Of a stretch of DNA of 64,000 nucleotides, positions 24,198 through 33,080 are shown piece by piece; position 1 is the stretch's first letter; every line of letters begins with the position of its first letter. The DNA comes from Nevskia sp964451925 (GTDB taxonomy: Bacteria > Pseudomonadota > Gammaproteobacteria > Nevskiales > Nevskiaceae), in assembly GCA_964451925.1 (NCBI GenBank), contig CAYVKA010000015.1, positions 1 to 64,000 on the forward strand, given 5' to 3'. The position numbers were made by a program, and so were the translations under genes. A model generated the notes under the pieces. That model was not told the DNA's origin. It worked only from the letters and a program-made list of their open reading frames with translations, and ran no database searches.

Positions 24198-26978
24198 TTA
24201 CAGCTTCAGGTGCAACGTTGCAAGGAACTCGCGGCCGTTCTTGTAGGTGGCCGAGGGCAGCTTCGGATCACCCAGGTACTGGTTGTAGGTGGAGTCCACC
24301 AGGTTCAGGCCATCGATGCTGAGCGAGATGTTCTTGGTGAAGGCGTACGACGCCGTGGCATCCAGCTCGGTATACGCGGCCGTGTAGGTGGACGGAGAGC
24401 CCGCCACATAACCGCCGGCCAGATACTTGCTGCGCCAGTTGTAGGACACGCTCGCGGTGACCGGGCCCTTTTCAAAATACGGCGTGACGCTGATCGCATC
24501 CTTGGAGTTGTAGGGCAGATCACCGCCGGTCCGGGTCGAGGCGTTGGAGTAGGTGAAGTTGCCGCGCACGCCGAAGCCGGTGTCGCTGAACGGCTCCTGG
24601 AAGCTCAGCAGCAGGCCGTCGACCGTGGCACGCCCGCCGTTCTGCGGCCGCGAGATGCCGAAGTCACAGAAGCCGTTGTTGTCGCAGTTGTTTCCGGGAG
24701 TGGCCTGCAATGCCTGGTACTGCGTCGGGCTGGTCTGGAACAGGCTGTTGAACAGGTGCTCGGTATCGGTGCCGTTGACGATGTAATTGATGATCTGCTT
24801 GTGGAAGAAGCCGGCGGACAGCAGCGACTCCGGTGCGAAATACCATTCCGCCGCCAGGTTCAGGTTGATCGAGCGGTACGGGTTCAGGTGCGAGTTGCCG
24901 CCGGTGCCGGTCAGCACCGTGTCGTTGGTGAACACGTACGGCGCCAGCTGGTTGTAAGGCGCGTAAGCGATCACCTCGGCCAGCGCGCCGCGTAGTACGG
25001 TGTGCGGCGTCAGGTCGTAGCTCAGGTTCAGCGCCGGCAGCGGATCGATATGGATCTTGTCCACCGTGACATAGGGGCCCGCGTTCGGCACGTTCGGATT
25101 GGCGTCGCCGAGGACGTAGCTGGAGCTGCCGGTGTCGGTGCGCACCACACGCACGCCGAAGTTGCCGCGCAGCTTGTCATGCGCGAAATTCAGCTGGGCG
25201 TAAGCCGCCTCGGTGGCCTGCGATACCAGGAAGGTGTTCTGGTAGTAGAACGGATAGTAGAAGTTCTTGAACAGGCCCGGCGTGCCCAGCACCCAGTTGT
25301 ACACCGCCTCGCGGCTGCCCGGCTGCACGTGGTTCACCGCGCCCGGCAGGTAGTTCAGGTTGTTCAGCCCGGACAGGTCGGTGAGCGGGCCGGCGCCGAC
25401 GTCGGCCAACGAAGCCGCGCCGCCGGCAGAATTGGTGCCGCTGACCCCGGTGAACACGTCCAGCTCCTGCCCTTCGTGGTGAATGGCGTAGCGGGCGCCG
25501 ACCATCAGCTGGTTGATGAAGCCGTCGAAGTCCTTGGTGAAGTCGACCTGGCCGAACAGGTCACGCGCGCTGTACGGCTCCTGGGCATAGTTGCCGAAGA
25601 AGCCGCCCTGCGCCTGCCAGTTGGAGGCGTTCTGCGCCGCCGCGGAGTTGTCGAAGTTGAAACCGCGGTTCAGATCCCAGCTGTAGCCGCCGGTATAGGC
25701 CGGCTCGATGAAGGCCTGGGTGATGACGTTGTGCGAGTTGCTCATGCCGACCTGGCTGTACAGCTTCCAGCCTTCGCCGCGGTAAGTGCCGTGCAGGTCG
25801 ATGCCCTGCGTGGTGATGAGCGAGCCGCGCGCCTGGTTGTCGAGAATGGTGCTGGCGGTGGCAGTGCAACCCTTCGTTGCCGGGTTGTTCGGGTTGCAGG
25901 TGCCGCTGGTGTGGCCGGCGGTGATGATGCCGTTGTTCTCGGTCAGGCTGTCGATGCCGGACTCGTAGTTGGCATTCTGCAGCATGAAGGCATACATCGA
26001 CTGGTTGAGGCTGTTGAGATGGTCCTGCATCCACATCAGGCCGGTGCCCAACTCGATGTTGCTGGCCGGCTTGAACTGGATGTTGGAGGTGAGGCTGTCG
26101 CGGCTCTCGGTCTGGTGGAAGTAGGCGCTGTTGACTTCCTGCGGCATCAGGTCGGTCGGCCGCAGCGCGCCGCTGGCGATCTGGCTGGCGACGTAGTTGC
26201 TCGACGCTGCGACGTTCTTCAGCGGCGTGTAGCCGAACACTTCCCGACCCTGGCGATCGTTGACCTGGCCATAATGCTGCGCGGAAATATCGACGCCGAA
26301 GGTCTTGGCCGGGTCCTTCCAGCTGTAGAACAGCGAGGCATTCGGCCTGCCGTCGCCGGCCAGGTCGTTGTAGTTGTAACCGATCGAACCGCGCAGCGTG
26401 TTGGCCGGCAGGTCCAGCGGCTGCAGGGTGTGCATCAGGATGGTGCCACCCAGGCTGCCTTCGATCAGGTGCGCTTCCGGCGTCTTGTAGATCTCGACCG
26501 AGCCGAGGATTTCCGGCGGCAGCAGCGAGAAGTTGAAGCCGCGGTTGGGCGAGTCCTCGTAGAGCCAGATGGCCTGCGCCACTGGATGGCCGTCGAGGTA
26601 GGTCAGGTTGAGGCTAGGATCGGCGCCGTCGATGGACACGCGCTGGGTTGCACTGAACTGGCGGTCTAGCGTGACGCCCGGCACCTGCGCCAGAGCCTCG
26701 GCGGTGTTGGTCGCCGGCAGCTTGCCGATGTCCTCGGCGGTGACCACCTCGGTGACGGCATCGTTGTCGCGCTTGCGGTCCAGCGACTTCTTCAGGCTGG
26801 CGCGGATGCCGGTGACGGTCACCCCCTGCAGCTGCTTGGCCTGGTCGGCCGAAGTGCCGCTGTCGTTCGCAGCCGGTGTGGTCGCGGGCACCGGCGCGGT
26901 GTCCTGCGCATAGGCTCCACCGGACACCGCGAAGCACGCGGCAATGCCCGCTATCAGCGCTTTTTTACGGTAAGGCAT
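24198..26978 (-). CDS. TonB-dependent receptor for chitooligosaccharides/GlcNAc
   Basis: 926-residue outer-membrane transporter. Signal peptide 1-24 (AYAQDT junction), TonB-box-like LQGVTVTG near 51, plug domain (about 60-175, TAEALAQVPGVTLDRQ; SLNLTYLDGHPVAQ) and a 22-strand barrel ending in GREFLATLHLKL, with a C-terminal residue pattern fit for BAM insertion. The IRASLKKSLDRKRDND stretch is typical of carbohydrate-type receptors of Xanthomonadales and Alteromonadales. Flanked by hexosaminidase and nag genes, import of chitin fragments is the natural reading. A 9-bp GCGGCGCCG/CGGCGCCGC hairpin lies at 27018-27040 in the leader. No LacI-type palindrome is seen in its own upstream region. Confidence 0.92.
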   Translation of the reverse strand: MPYRKKALIAGIAACFAVSGGAYAQDTAPVPATTPAANDSGTSADQAKQLQGVTVTGIRASLKKSLDRKRDNDAVTEVVTAEDIGKLPATNTAEALAQVPGVTLDRQFSATQRVSIDGADPSLNLTYLDGHPVAQAIWLYEDSPNRGFNFSLLPPEILGSVEIYKTPEAHLIEGSLGGTILMHTLQPLDLPANTLRGSIGYNYNDLAGDGRPNASLFYSWKDPAKTFGVDISAQHYGQVNDRQGREVFGYTPLKNVAASSNYVASQIASGALRPTDLMPQEVNSAYFHQTESRDSLTSNIQFKPASNIELGTGLMWMQDHLNSLNQSMYAFMLQNANYESGIDSLTENNGIITAGHTSGTCNPNNPATKGCTATASTILDNQARGSLITTQGIDLHGTYRGEGWKLYSQVGMSNSHNVITQAFIEPAYTGGYSWDLNRGFNFDNSAAAQNASNWQAQGGFFGNYAQEPYSARDLFGQVDFTKDFDGFINQLMVGARYAIHHEGQELDVFTGVSGTNSAGGAASLADVGAGPLTDLSGLNNLNYLPGAVNHVQPGSREAVYNWVLGTPGLFKNFYYPFYYQNTFLVSQATEAAYAQLNFAHDKLRGNFGVRVVRTDTGSSSYVLGDANPNVPNAGPYVTVDKIHIDPLPALNLSYDLTPHTVLRGALAEVIAYAPYNQLAPYVFTNDTVLTGTGGNSHLNPYRSINLNLAAEWYFAPESLLSAGFFHKQIINYIVNGTDTEHLFNSLFQTSPTQYQALQATPGNNCDNNGFCDFGISRPQNGGRATVDGLLLSFQEPFSDTGFGVRGNFTYSNASTRTGGDLPYNSKDAISVTPYFEKGPVTASVSYNWRSKYLAGGYVAGSPSTYTAAYTELDATASYAFTKNISLSIDGLNLVDSTYNQYLGDPKLPSATYKNGREFLATLHLKL

Positions 26979-27106
26979 GTCTTCTACTCCCTCGTGGCTA
27001 TGGCTGTGCCCTGAACGGCGGCGCCGGATATCGGCGCCGCGCCGGCGGGCATACCTGTGCTATGGCTCTGTCACTTCCCTAAACACCCTTCTCAGCAACC
27101 GACTGC

Positions 27107-28162
27107 TCAACGTCCGCCGGCGTGTTCCACCACGCCGGCGGCATCGACCGCTCCGCCCAGGTACCAGCTGGCCGCGCCGATCACGCCGATCTGGCCGTGC
27201 TCGATCAGGCGTACCGGTACCCGTTCCAGCACCGGGCGCATCTGCCCCTTGTCGAGGAAGCGCGCCTTGAACGTGCTGTGCAAAAGAAAATTCTGGATCT
27301 GCGGCAGGATGCCGCCGGCCAGGTAGACGCCGGACTGGGCGCGGTACAGCATCACCAGGTCGCCGACCACGCTGCCGAGCAGGCCGCAGAACACCTCCAG
27401 CGCCTCATGCGCCTGGGCGTCGTTGCCCTGCATCGCGGCATCGCTGATCGCCGCCGGCGCACGCAGCACCGGGGCGGCGCCGCGCAGTGCGCACACCGCG
27501 CCGTAGAGGTTGACCAGGCCCGGCCCGGACAGCAGCTGCTCCACCGGCACGTGCGTGGCACCGCGGCGCAGCAAGCGCAGGATTTCGATTTCGGTGTCGG
27601 TGCCCGGGGCGAAACTGGTCTGGCCGGCCTCGGTGGCCAGCACCACCGTGCCGTGGCCGGACGGGATGCGCGCGGCGGCGCCCAGGCCGGTGCCCGGCCC
27701 CACCACCAGTACCGGACCGCCGGCGGTCGATTCGGCCGGACCGCTGAGCAGCGTGGTGCCGGCCTTGTCGATGCACGGCACGCCATGCGCCACCGCCTCG
27801 AAGTCGTTGACCAGCGCCAGGCGGCGCAGACCGAGCGTGTCGCGCATCTCGTCGATCGATACCGGCCAGGGCAGATTGGTGTTGATCACCCGACCCGCGA
27901 CGGCATAACCGGCGCACGCCACCGCGCCCTCCTCGATGCCGCCGCCGGCGCTGTCGAGGAACTGGCGCAGGATGGCGGTGAGGCTGGGATAGTCGGCGCA
28001 GACGTACTTTTGAAACTGCTCGACCTGCAACGAGGCGGGTTCGCCGCGGCGCGCGCTGACCACGGCGACGCGGGCATGGGTGCCACCGACGTCGGCGGCG
28101 ATGAAACGGCGGCCGCCCTGCTGGGCTGGCGCGCTGTCGACCTGGCTGGCGGCTTGAATCAA
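27107..28162 (-). CDS. Glucokinase-family sugar kinase, probable GlcNAc kinase
   Basis: 351-residue ASKHA kinase of the Glk (non-ROK) family. The ATP-binding FIAADVGGTHARVAVV is near 18, with LVNDFEAVAHG and the second phosphate loop LVVGPGTGLGAAAR; a C-terminal YLAGGIL adenosine motif completes the site. It would phosphorylate glucose or, in this locus, N-acetylglucosamine to GlcNAc-6-P for NagA. Start: a TTG at 28162 has AGAGAGGAG 7 nt upstream and leaves a normal N-terminus. The frame runs on to a TTG at 28264, but that part contains the operator at 28250-28263. It is divergent from nagP. Confidence 0.88.
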   Translation of the reverse strand: MIQAASQVDSAPAQQGGRRFIAADVGGTHARVAVVSARRGEPASLQVEQFQKYVCADYPSLTAILRQFLDSAGGGIEEGAVACAGYAVAGRVINTNLPWPVSIDEMRDTLGLRRLALVNDFEAVAHGVPCIDKAGTTLLSGPAESTAGGPVLVVGPGTGLGAAARIPSGHGTVVLATEAGQTSFAPGTDTEIEILRLLRRGATHVPVEQLLSGPGLVNLYGAVCALRGAAPVLRAPAAISDAAMQGNDAQAHEALEVFCGLLGSVVGDLVMLYRAQSGVYLAGGILPQIQNFLLHSTFKARFLDKGQMRPVLERVPVRLIEHGQIGVIGAASWYLGGAVDAAGVVEHAGGR

Positions 28163-28580
28163 ACCGGCACTCCTCTCTGGTACCGCAAGTTCTCGGACCG
28201 GCCGGACAACACGCCCGGGCGGTCGGTGTGAATCGAGTGTCCACGCCGATGACAACGTTGTCAAGAAAAAGACATCAGGACTTCAAACAGGCTCCGGCGA
28301 CGCCTGCCCGATGCGGGCGCGGGCGATCGCTGCGTCGCGCGAAATGCTCTTTCACAATCAATATTTTGTTTTCCATTTCTCAAAAACAACCTGAATATGC
28401 GAGGCATTTCGCCACCGTATTAGGAAAGCGCAGCGCCGGCGCGGCCACCGCGCAAAACCGGCCCGCGCATCACCGCGCATGAGGCAATGGATGACAACGT
28501 TGCTCTTACGACGCGCGCAACTGATAATCGGACAGGGCCGCAACGACCGGCCCGCAACGTAACGAGGAGGGAAAGGGATC
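28163..28580. promoter_or_regulatory. Divergent kinase/nagP control region with LacI-type operators
   Basis: 418 bp without a gene. A perfect 14-bp CG-centred palindrome TGACAACGTTGTCA lies at 28250-28263 next to the kinase promoter. A second site, TGACAACGTTGCTC, is at 28492-28505, 76 bp before nagP. The middle (28340-28400) is AT-rich, as expected for the promoters. CG-centred palindromes of this kind are LacI-family sites, and the LacI gene two genes away is the natural partner. Looping between the two sites 240 bp apart is possible. Confidence 0.7.
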
Positions 28581-29876
28581 ATGAGCGCAATGCAGGTGGC
28601 GGCGCGCGCCGAGCGCGCACCGCTGGGGCCGACCATCATCATCGGCACGCTGTTCTTCATCTTCGGCTTCGTCACCTGGCTGAACGGGCCGCTGATCACG
28701 TTCGTCAAGCTGGCCTTCGATCTCGATACCGACGCGAAAGCCTTCCTGGTGACGACCGCGTTCTACCTGTCCTATTTCTTCCTCGCCCTGCCCTCGGCGT
28801 GGATCCTGGAACGCACCGGCATGAAGAAAGGCATGGCGCTGGGCCTGCTGGTGATGGCCGCCGGCGCCTTCGCCTTCGGCAGCTTCGCCACCGCGCGCAG
28901 CTATCCGGGCGCGCTGGCCGGGCTGTTCATCATCGGCTCCGGCCTGTCGCTGCTGCAATGCGCCTCCAATCCCTACATCAGCATCATCGGCCCGATCGAG
29001 AGCGCGGCACAGCGCATCAGCCTGATGGGCATCTGCAACAAGACCGCCGGCATCATCAGCCCGCTGGTCATCGGCAGCACCGTGCTCAGCGGTGTCGACG
29101 TGATCGAACGCCAGGTGCGCGGCGCCGCCGACCCGCAGGCACGCGAGGCGCTGCTCAACCAGTTCGCGGCCAAGGTGCACGCTCCGTATATGGTGATGGC
29201 CGCCGTGCTGGTGCTGCTGGCGCTGTGGATCCTGCGCTCGCCGTTGCCGGAGATCCGCGCCGCGGAAGTCAACGCGCAGGCACGCGGCGAAGCGGCGCCG
29301 CGGGAACGCGGCAGCATCTTCCAGTTCCCGCACCTGTGGCTGGGTGTGCTGTGCCTGTTCCTGTACGTCGGCGTGGAGGTGATGGCCGGCGACGCCATCG
29401 GCGCCTACGGCAAGGGCTTCGGCCTGCCCACCGGCGAAACCAAGTATTTCACCGCTCTCACCATGACGGCGATGCTGTTCGGCTATGTCGCCGGCATGTT
29501 CGCCATCCCGCGCTTCATCAGCCAGTCGCAGGGGCTGACCATCTCGGCGCTGCTCGGTGTGCTGTTCACGCTGGCGGCCTGGCTCAGCAGCGGCTACGTC
29601 TCGGTCGGTTTCGTCGCCGCGCTGGGCCTGGCCAACGCGCTGATGTGGCCGGTGATCTGGCCGCTGGCCATCGGCGGCCTCGGCCGCTTCACCGAGAAGG
29701 GCTCGGCGCTGCTGGTGATGGGCATCGCCGGCGGCGCCGTCATCCCGCGCCTGTTTGCCACGCTGAAGGAGCAATACCCGTTCCAGAGCGTGTTCCTGGC
29801 CATCATGGCGCCCTGTTATCTCTACATCCTGTACTACTCCCTGCGCGGCCACCGCGTTGGCCAGGAGCGGCGCTGA
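28581..29876 (+). CDS. nagP: NagP-like N-acetylglucosamine/sugar MFS permease
   Basis: 431-residue 12-helix transporter of the FucP/GlcP branch of the MFS, whose members import sugars with H+ or Na+. The first helix GTLFFIFGFVTWLNGPLI and the loop RTGMKKGMALGLLVMA are characteristic, as is CASNPYISIIGP in helix 5. In Shewanella and Xanthomonas the orthologue NagP carries GlcNAc across the inner membrane. Ribosome site AACGAGGAGGGAAA stands before ATG 28581. It is divergent from the kinase, followed by the LacI gene 155 bp downstream, and preceded by a LacI-type operator. Substrate inferred from the locus. Confidence 0.88.
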   Translation: MSAMQVAARAERAPLGPTIIIGTLFFIFGFVTWLNGPLITFVKLAFDLDTDAKAFLVTTAFYLSYFFLALPSAWILERTGMKKGMALGLLVMAAGAFAFGSFATARSYPGALAGLFIIGSGLSLLQCASNPYISIIGPIESAAQRISLMGICNKTAGIISPLVIGSTVLSGVDVIERQVRGAADPQAREALLNQFAAKVHAPYMVMAAVLVLLALWILRSPLPEIRAAEVNAQARGEAAPRERGSIFQFPHLWLGVLCLFLYVGVEVMAGDAIGAYGKGFGLPTGETKYFTALTMTAMLFGYVAGMFAIPRFISQSQGLTISALLGVLFTLAAWLSSGYVSVGFVAALGLANALMWPVIWPLAIGGLGRFTEKGSALLVMGIAGGAVIPRLFATLKEQYPFQSVFLAIMAPCYLYILYYSLRGHRVGQERR

Positions 29877-30031
29877 AGCGCAGGGCCGGGGCAAAACCGC
29901 ATATACTGGGCGCCGTTGTCGACGATCCCGGACCCGTGAAGCCCCACGCGAAGCGCAGCGAACGCCGCCCTTCGAGTGCTGGCGGCGGCGGCTTCGGCGG
30001 GCGCGGCATGACGCTCACCAGAACGCCACCG

Positions 30032-31126
30032 ATGGCCAAAAGCACGATTCGCGACGTAGCCAAGCGCGCCAAGGTTTCCCTCAAGTCGGTTTCGCGGGTC
30101 ATCAACCACGAGCCCTCGGTACGCGAGGAGACGCGCAACCGCGTGCTGCAGGCCATCGCCGACCTCAACTATCACCCGGACCTGTCGGCGCGCAGCCTGC
30201 GCAGCGCGCGCTCCTACGCCCTCGGCCTGGTCTACGACAACCCCAATCCCTACTACGTCATCAGCGTGCAGAACGGCGTGCTGTCGGCCTGCCGCGAGCG
30301 CTGGTTCGGCCTGCAGATCCACCCCTGCAACTCGTCCTCGCCGCGGCTGGGCGAGGAACTGGTGGAACTGGCGCAGCGCTCGCGCCTGGCCGGCCTGGTG
30401 CTGGCGCCGCCGATGTCCGAGCGCAACGACATCGTGCAGTTCCTGGCCGCCAGCGGCATCAAGTTCGTGCGCATCATCTCCGCCGCGGAAGACCCGCACG
30501 ACGATTTCCCCTGTGTCTTCGTCGATGACCGCGACGCCGCCTACGACATCACCGAGCACCTGATCCAGCTCGGGCACCAGCGCATCGGCTTCCTGTGGGG
30601 CGGCAAGTCGCACCGCTCCAGCTGGGAGCGCTACAAGGGCTACGAGAGCGCGCTGAAGGACTACGGCATCGCGCTGGACAAGCGCCTGATCGTCGAAGGC
30701 GACTATTCCTTCGACGACGGTTTCCGCGGCGGCCGCAAGCTGTTGGCCCTGCCCGACCGACCCACCGCGGTCTTCGGCTCCAACGACGAAATCGCCGCCG
30801 GCGTCATCGCCGCGGCCAAGTCCAGCGGGCTGGACGTGCCGTTCGACCTGTCGGTGGCAGGCTTCGAGGACAGCCCGTTCTCCAAGCACTCCTGGCCGGC
30901 GCTGACCACGGCCAAACAGGCCACCGAGGAGATCGCCCGCACCGCCGCGCTGCGTCTGATCGCCAGCCTGGCGACGAAGGACGGCGAAGCGGAAGCGGCG
31001 CCGCTGCCCAACGCAGGCTTCAGCCCGCAGCTGGTGGTGCGCGGCTCCACCGCGCCACTGCGCCAGCGGCACAACGCCGAGGCGCCGCCCGCCGCGCGTC
31101 CGGGCCGCCGCACCCGCCAGGCCTGA
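30032..31126 (+). CDS. nagR: LacI-family repressor (NagR-like)
   Basis: 364 residues. The N-terminal HTH IRDVAKRAKVSLKSVSRVIN with hinge LNYHPDLSARSLRS is a complete LacI headpiece, followed by a periplasmic-binding-protein-like sensor domain (ALGLVYDNPNPYYVIS; VAGFEDSPFSKHSWPALTTA). ATG 30032 gives the family-typical MAKSTIRDVA start; an in-frame ATG at 30008 would add eight residues. Expected operators are the TGACAACGTTGTCA palindromes between kinase and nagP. In Shewanella a LacI-type NagR represses GlcNAc genes until the inducer appears. The C-terminal 30 residues are basic and unusual for the family. Confidence 0.85.
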   Translation: MAKSTIRDVAKRAKVSLKSVSRVINHEPSVREETRNRVLQAIADLNYHPDLSARSLRSARSYALGLVYDNPNPYYVISVQNGVLSACRERWFGLQIHPCNSSSPRLGEELVELAQRSRLAGLVLAPPMSERNDIVQFLAASGIKFVRIISAAEDPHDDFPCVFVDDRDAAYDITEHLIQLGHQRIGFLWGGKSHRSSWERYKGYESALKDYGIALDKRLIVEGDYSFDDGFRGGRKLLALPDRPTAVFGSNDEIAAGVIAAAKSSGLDVPFDLSVAGFEDSPFSKHSWPALTTAKQATEEIARTAALRLIASLATKDGEAEAAPLPNAGFSPQLVVRGSTAPLRQRHNAEAPPAARPGRRTRQA

Positions 31127-31155
31127 TCCGGGCGGCTTGCAAGCCGCCTCGATGC

Positions 31156-31174
31156 AATACCACTGAAATACCAT
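31156..31174 (+). promoter_or_regulatory. GntR-type operator, site 1
   Basis: Two copies of ATACCA in AATACCACTGAAATACCAT, 11 bp apart, i.e. GGTATT direct repeats on the minus strand. Together with the oppositely oriented site at 31224-31245 they bracket the promoter of the GntR-nagB-nagA operon. Confidence 0.6.
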
Positions 31175-31223
31175 ATGACCGCCTCTTGAGGCGATCCTGG
31201 TCAAAATTCACCTGCGTTGCACC

Positions 31224-31245
31224 AAGTGGTATTTAAGTGGTATTG
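31224..31245 (+). promoter_or_regulatory. GntR-type operator, site 2
   Basis: Two GTGGTATT repeats 11 bp apart (31227-31234 and 31238-31245), 8 bp before the GntR start codon. Repeated TGGTATT is what NagQ/YvoA-like GntR regulators of GlcNAc genes recognise. Placement over the start region predicts autorepression. Confidence 0.65.
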
Positions 31246-31253
31246 TTTCAGTC

Positions 31254-32006
31254 ATGGAAACCGCGCTGCTCGACGCTTACCGCACACTGGGGCTGGACCG
31301 GCAGCCGGAGCGCGGCCTGGCCTATATGAGCCTGCGCCAGGCGATCCGCCACAGCATCGAGAGCGGCGCGGTCGAATCCGGCCAGGTTCTGCCCAGCGAG
31401 CGCGAGCTGGCGAAGCTGCTGGACCTGTCGCGCGTCACCGTGCGCAAGGCCATCACCGGCCTGGTCAGCGATGGCCTGCTGGTGCAGCGACAGGGCGCCG
31501 GCACCTTCGTCGCCGAACGCATCGTCAAGTCGTTCTCCCGGCTGAGCAGCTTCAGCGAGGATCTGCGCGCCCGCGGCCTGGAGCCGCGCTCGCAGTTCCT
31601 CGGGCGCGGCAGCGGCACGGTGACGCCGGAGGAAGCCCTGGCCCTGCACCTCTCGCCCGGCGCGGCGGTGGTGCGCCTGCACCGCCTGCGTTTCGCCGGT
31701 GACGAGCCGCTGGCGATCGAGCGCAGCGTCATCCCCTGCGCCTTCCTGCCCGCGCCGGAACTGGTCGAGCACTCGCTGTACGAGGCTTTCGACCGGCTCG
31801 GCTGCCGCCCGGTGCGCGCCCTGCAGCGGCTGCGCGCGGTGGCCTTCGACGCCGCGCAGTCGCGCCTGCTGGGCGTGCCGGCCGGCAGCCCCGGCCTGCT
31901 GATCGAACGGCGCGGCTTCCTCGCCGACGGCCGCGTGGTCGAATTCACCTGCTCCCATTACCGAGGCGACATCTACGATTTCGTCGCCGAACTGCACAAC
32001 GACTGA
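31254..32006 (+). CDS. nagQ: GntR/HutC-family regulator (NagQ-like)
   Basis: 250-residue repressor. The winged HTH (about 24-90, LPSERELAKLLDLSRVTVRK and GLLVQRQGAGTFVAER) is followed by a UTRA effector domain (about 100-245, FSEDLRARGLEPRSQFLGRG; RLRFAGDEPLAIERSV; EFTCSHYRGDIYDFV). UTRA domains of NagR/YvoA/NagQ sense GlcN-6-P or GlcNAc-6-P. It starts at ATG 31254 directly after the direct-repeat operator and 7 bp before nagB-II. It is the first gene of nagQ-nagB-nagA, and likely autoregulates that operon. Having LacI and GntR regulators in the same locus matches the Xanthomonas arrangement. Confidence 0.88.
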   Translation: METALLDAYRTLGLDRQPERGLAYMSLRQAIRHSIESGAVESGQVLPSERELAKLLDLSRVTVRKAITGLVSDGLLVQRQGAGTFVAERIVKSFSRLSSFSEDLRARGLEPRSQFLGRGSGTVTPEEALALHLSPGAAVVRLHRLRFAGDEPLAIERSVIPCAFLPAPELVEHSLYEAFDRLGCRPVRALQRLRAVAFDAAQSRLLGVPAGSPGLLIERRGFLADGRVVEFTCSHYRGDIYDFVAELHND

Positions 32007-32012
32007 GCCCCC

Positions 32013-33080
32013 ATGACCGCAGCGAGCGCACCGCAGGCCCTGTCCCTTCCCGCCGCCGGCGACACGCTGATGCACCGCGAGACGCATGAGGCGATCGACG
32101 CGGTGGCGCACCAGCTGGCGCGCAACGACGACACCGTCGGCAAGCTGGTGGCGATGCTGCACAAGTATCCGCCGCGCTTCGTCGTCACCTGCGCGCGCGG
32201 CAGCTCCGACCACGCCGCGACCTTCGCCAAGTACGTGTTCGAGACCCAGCTGGGCCTGGTCACCGCCTCGGCTTCGCCCTCGGTCAGCTCGATCTACGGC
32301 TCGCGGCAGAAGCTCGATGGCGTGCTCTACCTGGCCATCTCGCAATCCGGCAAAAGCCCCGACCTGGTCAACCACGCCAAGGCGGCGCGCCGCGCCGGCG
32401 CGCGCGTGGTGGCGCTGGTCAACGTCAAGGAGTCGCCGCTGGCCGAGGCCGCGCACATGGTGCTGCCGCTGCTGGCCGGCGGCGAGCACAGCGTGGCGGC
32501 GACCAAGAGCTACCTGTGCTCGCTGTCCGCCATCCTGCACCTGGCCTCGCGCTGGAAGAACGACCCGGCGCTGATCGAAGCGCTGGCGGCGGTGCCGGAG
32601 CAGATGCGCGCGGCCTGGAACCTGGACTGGTCGCCGCTGGTCGACGGACTGGTGGAGACGCGCAACATGTTCGTGGTCGGCCGCGGCTTCGGCCTGGCCG
32701 CGGCGCAGGAGGCGGCGCTCAAGTTCAAGGAGACCTGCGGCCTGCACGCCGAGGGCTTCAGCGCGGCCGAGGTGCGCCACGGGCCGATGACGCTGGTCGG
32801 CCCCGACTTCCCGCTGCTGTTCCTGACCCAGCCCGACGACACGCTGCAGGGCACGCTGGAAGCGGCGCGCGAGTTCCGCGCGCGCGGCGCGCGCGTCTGG
32901 GTCGCCGGCGCCGACCCCACCCTGCCCGGCTCGCTGCCGGTCGGCGCGGTGCGCCACCCGGTGTGCACGCCGCTGGTGGAGATGCTCAGCTTCTACAAGG
33001 CGGTGAACGCGCTGGCGGTGCGCCGCGGCCGCAACCCGGATGCGCCGCCGCATCTGAACAAGGTCACGAGCACCATCTGA
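32013..33080 (+). CDS. nagB: Glucosamine-6-phosphate deaminase, SIS-type (NagB-II)
   Basis: 355 residues with two SIS domains (about 45-185 and 205-345), lacking the glutaminase domain of GlmS. Motifs CARGSSDHAATFAKYVFE, ISQSGKSPDLVNHAKAARRA and VVGRGFGLAAAQEAALKFKE are those of the isomerase half and of NagB-II, which converts GlcN-6-P to Fru-6-P and ammonia in bacteria without classical NagB. It starts at ATG 32013, 6 bp after the GntR stop. Its TGA overlaps the nagA ATG (TGATG). No classical NagB is visible, so this is the likely deaminase. A GlmS-like aminotransferase is excluded by the missing N-terminal Cys domain. Confidence 0.9.
   Translation: MTAASAPQALSLPAAGDTLMHRETHEAIDAVAHQLARNDDTVGKLVAMLHKYPPRFVVTCARGSSDHAATFAKYVFETQLGLVTASASPSVSSIYGSRQKLDGVLYLAISQSGKSPDLVNHAKAARRAGARVVALVNVKESPLAEAAHMVLPLLAGGEHSVAATKSYLCSLSAILHLASRWKNDPALIEALAAVPEQMRAAWNLDWSPLVDGLVETRNMFVVGRGFGLAAAQEAALKFKETCGLHAEGFSAAEVRHGPMTLVGPDFPLLFLTQPDDTLQGTLEAAREFRARGARVWVAGADPTLPGSLPVGAVRHPVCTPLVEMLSFYKAVNALAVRRGRNPDAPPHLNKVTSTI

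Noticed and set aside
28487..30031. Plus-strand frame that would fuse 500 residues in front of the LacI regulator
   Set aside because: It overlaps nagP in another frame, has Arg/Pro/Gly-rich composition, and LacI proteins begin at the HTH.
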